In this document: piece after piece, positions 60,292-64,000 of the stretch
Layout: every line of letters starts with the position of its first letter
How positions within the stretch are numbered: position 1 is the stretch's first letter
Source: Arthrobacter sp. MA-N2
Lineage (GTDB): Bacteria; Actinomycetota; Actinomycetes; Actinomycetales; Micrococcaceae
Direction of reading: 5' to 3'
Length of the DNA stretch: 64,000 nucleotides
Assembly (NCBI RefSeq): GCF_000517125.1
Contig: NZ_KI912155.1
Span: 683,707 to 747,706 of the forward strand
The notes under the pieces: model-generated
Told to the model about the DNA's origin: nothing
The model's input: only the letters and a program-made list of their open reading frames with translations
The model's database searches: none
Made by a program: the position numbers and the translations under genes

Positions 60292-62463
60292 ATGACAGGT
60301 TGGAATGCCGAGAACCTTGCAGGATCGGCCGGCGCCGGCGCCGTGACATTGCTGGCAGGGACATCGTTCTGCGTCTCTGCGGCCAACGGCGATATGGACC
60401 AGCTACGCCCGCATGGGATGTTCTTCCGGGACACGCGGTTCGTTTCGAATTGGGTGCTCGCGGTCAACGGCCACCCCATCGAAGCTCTTGGTTCCCCGGT
60501 CCCGGAGCCCTACCGTGCCGATTTCGTGGGCCGCGCGGCACGTACTGACGGGCTGGCAGACAGCCATCTGCTGATTGAACGCCGGCGGAGCCTGTTCGGC
60601 GGTGTGCGCGAAGACATCACCGTCAGGAACTTCTCCACCCGGACCAGTCACTGCACGGTCTCGCTCACGGTCAATGCAGACTTTGCCGATATCTTCGAGG
60701 TCAAGGAAGGGCGGGCACATCACAGAACCATCCATTTGGTGCGGGGCAGCGATGACACGTTGGTGCTTGAGGCCGAGCGCCAAGGCCATCACGTCCTGGT
60801 CACCATTGACGCCCCGAATGCAATGGTTGACCGTGACGTCCTCTGCTATGAGATCACCATCGAACCCCAAGGCCATTGGTCCACGAGCGTGACCGCCACT
60901 CCAAGCATTGACGGGGTCGGACCGGACGCCGATGCCCGGATTTGGGGCAGCCAGCGTCCCTACGACGTGCCCGAGGAAAGATTGCAGGAGTGGCACGGAA
61001 AGGTTCCTCAAACCGAAGTAGCCAACCACGCCTTCGACGAAGCGTTGGCCCGGAGCAGGGCAGACCTCGGCTCCCTCAGGATCTTCGACCCGGACCATCC
61101 GGGACGGACGGTGGTGGCGGCAGGATCGCCGTGGTTCATGGCCCTTTTCGGCCGGGACTCTCTCCTGACTTCCTTCATGACCCTTCCCTTGGACCCCTCG
61201 CTGGCCCTGGGAACCTTGCAGACCCTCGCCGACCACCAGGGCAGGGCCGTCAACCCGCTCAGCGAAGAGGAACCAGGGCGGATCCTGCACGAGGTCCGTC
61301 TCGGCGCCAGTACGGGCCTGGCCCTTGGAGGCGGGAGCGCATACTACGGCTCAGTGGACGCGACGCCGCTGTTCGTGACCCTCGCCGGGGAGCTGACCCG
61401 TTGGGGATTCCGTTCGGAAGTCACGCAATCCCTCCTGCCGGCCGTGAACCGCGCCTTGGACTGGATCCGCGACTATGGAGACGCCGACGGCGACGGCTTC
61501 GTGGAGTATTCCCGAGCCACGGACCAGGGATTGGTAAACCAAGGCTGGAAAGATTCCGCGGACGGCATCAACTTCGCCGATGGGACTTTGGCAGAGCCGC
61601 CGATTGCGTTGTGCGAAGTCCAGGGCTATGTTTACACGGCCTATCTCAGCAGGGCCCTCATGGCCGAACAAGACGGCGATACGAAGCTGGCTGCGGTCTG
61701 GGGTGCCCGGGCGGCCGAACTCAAGCGAAAATTCAACGAGCAGTTCTGGCTCCCTGAACGCGGCTATTTCGCCATCGCCCTCGATCGCAACAAGCGGCCG
61801 GTAGATGCGTGCGCGTCCAATATGGGGCATTGCCTGTGGAGCGGAATCGTCGACGACGACAAGGCTTCGCTGGTCGCGGAGCGGCTGATGTCGGACACCA
61901 TGTTCACCGGCTGGGGCGTCCGGACATTGGCGTCGGACATGGCGGCCTACAATCCGGCGAGTTACCACAACGGCTCGGTATGGCCGCACGACAATGCACT
62001 TATTGCCGGCGGATTGATGCGATACGGATTCGTTGAGGAATCCCAGCGCATCATCACGGGCCTGTTGGATGCCGCCGAGGCATTCGGCGGGCGGCTGCCG
62101 GAATTGTTCTGCGGTCTGGACAGGAAAAGCTACGGGATGCCTGTTCCGTATCCCTCCTCGTGTTCACCGCAGGCGTGGGCCGCGGCCACGCCTGTTCATT
62201 TACTCCGGGTGCTGCTTCGCTTCGATCCGTGCCTCACCCACGGTGGTCTTTGGCTGGCGCCGGTTGTGCCGGACGGCTTCGGCGACATCAAGATGCGGAA
62301 CATCCCGCTCGCCGGCTCCCGGATCTCCGTGGAGGTGGTCAATGGAGAAACACGGGTTACGGAGCTTCCCGAGAATATTGCGCTGCACCGTGAGGCCCGC
62401 AAACCGTTGTCCGATCTCTTGGATGTCCACCGTGCCGGCGCATCGCCTGGACGGGGGCAGTAG
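60292..62463 (+). CDS. Glycogen-debranching-enzyme-like amylo-alpha-1,6-glucosidase family protein
   Basis: A 723-residue protein. The N-terminal ~250 residues are a GDE_N_bis beta-sandwich (GDMDQLRPHGMFFRDTRFVSNW) and the rest is an alpha/alpha toroid of the GDE_C/glycoside hydrolase type (PWFMALFGRDSLLTSFM, GWKDSADGINF, GSVWPHDNALIAGGLMRYG). ATG 60292 follows GGAG. It is followed directly by a glycosyltransferase gene, suggesting a role in trehalose, glycogen or another glucan, though the exact substrate is unknown. Confidence 0.85.
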   Translation: MTGWNAENLAGSAGAGAVTLLAGTSFCVSAANGDMDQLRPHGMFFRDTRFVSNWVLAVNGHPIEALGSPVPEPYRADFVGRAARTDGLADSHLLIERRRSLFGGVREDITVRNFSTRTSHCTVSLTVNADFADIFEVKEGRAHHRTIHLVRGSDDTLVLEAERQGHHVLVTIDAPNAMVDRDVLCYEITIEPQGHWSTSVTATPSIDGVGPDADARIWGSQRPYDVPEERLQEWHGKVPQTEVANHAFDEALARSRADLGSLRIFDPDHPGRTVVAAGSPWFMALFGRDSLLTSFMTLPLDPSLALGTLQTLADHQGRAVNPLSEEEPGRILHEVRLGASTGLALGGGSAYYGSVDATPLFVTLAGELTRWGFRSEVTQSLLPAVNRALDWIRDYGDADGDGFVEYSRATDQGLVNQGWKDSADGINFADGTLAEPPIALCEVQGYVYTAYLSRALMAEQDGDTKLAAVWGARAAELKRKFNEQFWLPERGYFAIALDRNKRPVDACASNMGHCLWSGIVDDDKASLVAERLMSDTMFTGWGVRTLASDMAAYNPASYHNGSVWPHDNALIAGGLMRYGFVEESQRIITGLLDAAEAFGGRLPELFCGLDRKSYGMPVPYPSSCSPQAWAAATPVHLLRVLLRFDPCLTHGGLWLAPVVPDGFGDIKMRNIPLAGSRISVEVVNGETRVTELPENIALHREARKPLSDLLDVHRAGASPGRGQ

Positions 62464-63486
62464 GTGCGCATCGGTCTAGTGGCCCCGCCGTGGATCCCGG
62501 TACCGCCACCGGCGTACGGGGGCACGGAGTCCATCATCGATATCCTGGCGCGCGGCTTGGCGGCAGCCGGGCATGAGGTGCTTCTGGCTGCGGCGTCCGG
62601 CAGCACATGTCCGGTGGCCAAAGTCCCCGGTCCACCGCTTGCTGATGGCTCGAGGATAGGAATCGGCACGGACGAACTCCGTCACAGCGTGTACGCCTTC
62701 GCGGCCATGGACGACGTCGATCTCATTCACGACAACACCTTGGCAGGGCCGTTGTACCGGCACCGTCCGCGAGGAATCCCCCTTGTCGCGACGGCGCATC
62801 TGCCTTTTTCAGCCGAGAACCATGACATTTACCAGGCGATGGCAACCGACACCGCAATCATCGCCATCTCGCAGCATCAAGCAGACTCGGCTCCCGGGAT
62901 TAAGGTACGCAAGGTCATCCACCACGGGATCGACACGGAATCCGTCCCGCTCGGCGCCGGCGACGGCGGTTACGCCAGCTTCCTTGGCCGGATGCATCCC
63001 GGCAAGGGCCTGCCGGAAGCAATTGAAGCCGCCCGTCTGGCCCGCATACCGCTCAGGATTGCTGCCAAGATGTACAGCGCCGAGGAACATGAGTACTACG
63101 CCGCCGTCATCGCACCGTTGCTGGGGCCCGACGTCGAATACCTCGGGGAGCTGAGCGCGGCGGACAAGTTCGTCCTCCTCGGTGGGTCGGTGGCACTGCT
63201 GAATCCGATCCAGTGGGATGAACCTTTCGGGATGGCCATGATCGAGGCCCTCGCCACGGGCACGCCTGTGGTGGCAACTTTCCGCGGATCTGCCCCCGAG
63301 ATCGTTTCCGTGGGCCTCACCGGTTATCTCGGCTCCAGTCCCGCTGAACTGGCTGAGGCCCTCATTGCCGCAGCCACACTGGACCGGAGCGATTGCCGCC
63401 ATGCTGCGGAAGACTACTTCAGTGCCGAGAGGATGGTTGCCGAACACTTGGCCCTTTACGATGAGCTGGTTGCCGAGCCGAAGTGA
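62464..63486 (+). CDS. GT4-family glycosyltransferase
   Basis: A 340-residue GT-B enzyme. RIGLVAPPWIPVPPPAYGGTE at the N-terminus, FLGRMHPGKGLPEAIEAA in the hinge and the EX7E motif EPFGMAMIE with EALATGTPVVATFRGSAPEIV mark it as GT4. GTG 62464 directly follows the TAG of the glucosidase gene, so the two are co-translated. The sugar donor cannot be assigned. Confidence 0.9.
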   Translation: MRIGLVAPPWIPVPPPAYGGTESIIDILARGLAAAGHEVLLAAASGSTCPVAKVPGPPLADGSRIGIGTDELRHSVYAFAAMDDVDLIHDNTLAGPLYRHRPRGIPLVATAHLPFSAENHDIYQAMATDTAIIAISQHQADSAPGIKVRKVIHHGIDTESVPLGAGDGGYASFLGRMHPGKGLPEAIEAARLARIPLRIAAKMYSAEEHEYYAAVIAPLLGPDVEYLGELSAADKFVLLGGSVALLNPIQWDEPFGMAMIEALATGTPVVATFRGSAPEIVSVGLTGYLGSSPAELAEALIAAATLDRSDCRHAAEDYFSAERMVAEHLALYDELVAEPK

Positions 63487-63518
63487 ACCTCCCAGCCATA
63501 TATGGCACCCTGAAGGCA

Positions 63519-64000
63519 ATGAGTTTTCCTAAGACAGGCCGGCTGGCGGCCACACGTGGAACCGCAGGCAAGCGCTGCGCGGGCGCCGGAATGGGCCTGA
63601 CTTTTACGCTGGCGACCTTGGCCTGCGTTGCAGCATTCATTGCCACCTTCTACTTTTTCGTGCGCACCACGACCGGGCAGTACATCGACGAGTCCGCCTT
63701 GGTGGAAGCCGCGACCCTCAACGGCCCGGCTGAACGGGCCACCACCGATTTCCTCGATTGGCTGCCGGTCATCTCGATGGCGATCGCCGCCGTCGTGGTT
63801 TTGTTCGTGACGATAATGCGCCGGCGCTGGAAGGCTGCCGGCATTGCGCTGACTGCTTGTCTCGCGGCAAACCTGGCCACGCAGCTCCTCAAGGACTGGT
63901 TCCCGGACAGGCCGTTCCGCGGCGTCCAGACCATTGAACTGAACTCGCTGCCGTCCGGTCACACCACGCTGGCAGCCTCTGCGGCGGCCGCGGTGTTCCT
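63519..64000 (+). CDS. PAP2-superfamily phosphatase, truncated by the window edge
   Basis: The visible 160 residues start at ATG 63519 (MSFPKTGRL) after GAAGG. Hydrophobic segments are followed by the acid phosphatase motifs KDWFPDRP (block 1) and PSGHTT (block 2); block 3 lies beyond the window. Membrane lipid phosphatases and undecaprenyl-diphosphatase-like enzymes belong here. It probably continues the operon of the two preceding sugar genes. Confidence 0.85.
   Translation, partial: MSFPKTGRLAATRGTAGKRCAGAGMGLTFTLATLACVAAFIATFYFFVRTTTGQYIDESALVEAATLNGPAERATTDFLDWLPVISMAIAAVVVLFVTIMRRRWKAAGIALTACLAANLATQLLKDWFPDRPFRGVQTIELNSLPSGHTTLAASAAAAVF

Overview
The window looks like a chromosomal segment of a high-GC Gram-positive actinobacterium, most likely Arthrobacter sensu lato (Micrococcaceae: Arthrobacter, Paenarthrobacter or Pseudarthrobacter). 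Support: high-GC codon use with many GTG starts, a DtxR-type iron box, an EfeUOB system with a cupredoxin EfeO, APS reductase paired with a ferredoxin-type sulfite reductase, a menaquinone pathway, a catalase preceded by a FurA-type regulator, and apparently leaderless genes. I see no rRNA, tRNA or CRISPR array. About 53 protein genes are supported; the last one runs off the right edge.

Layout. 1-9.1 kb: iron and oxidative stress (efeUOB, htpX, an iron-box-associated MFS exporter, furA-katA, DUF2461). 9.1-16.1 kb: amino-acid permease, then an aldehyde dehydrogenase / alcohol dehydrogenase / DUF779 operon with a GAF-domain regulator. 16.1-25.4 kb: ferredoxin-NADP reductase, RarD, a GABA/putrescine catabolic pair (gabT plus aminobutyraldehyde dehydrogenase) with a divergent PucR-type regulator, and an MFS/FadR pair. 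25.4-27.1 kb: an insertion sequence inside a tandem repeat. 27.1-42 kb: a sulfur block with persulfide dioxygenase-rhodanese, a second ferredoxin-NADP reductase, siroheme synthase, ssuABC with a flavin monooxygenase, sir-cysH-cysD-cysN and sirohydrochlorin chelatase. 42-44 kb: small accessory genes. 44.4-60.1 kb: menaquinone genes (polyprenyl synthase, menJ-like reductase, menG, menF, menD, menC), interrupted by an amino-acid ABC transporter, an AbiEi-like gene, the second insertion sequence and a PhoX phosphatase. 60.3-64 kb: GDE-like glucosidase, glycosyltransferase and PAP2 phosphatase.

The sulfur genes act together: SsuABC and the LLM oxidoreductase take up and cleave sulfonates; CysND activates sulfate to APS; CysH reduces it to sulfite; Sir, using siroheme made by CysG and the chelatase and electrons probably relayed by the reductase next door, reduces sulfite to sulfide. 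Three transcription units of this block (siroheme synthase, sir-cysHDN, ssuABC) share the same promoter layout: an 18-bp spacer and a 24-bp GTGACG-N14-GTGA element exactly 19 bp away from the -35 hexamer. This looks like a regulon signature.

The other notable layer is repeated DNA. (1) Five copies of a 66-bp near-perfect palindrome, four between genes and one inserted in frame inside menF, where it encodes about 22 extra residues. (2) A family of 32-bp-period tandem/inverted repeats with core GGACGCTCGCTCA. (3) Two apparently identical 1,519-bp IS3-like elements in opposite orientation 28 kb apart, both inserted within this 32-bp unit at nearly the same base, so the IS appears to target the repeat.
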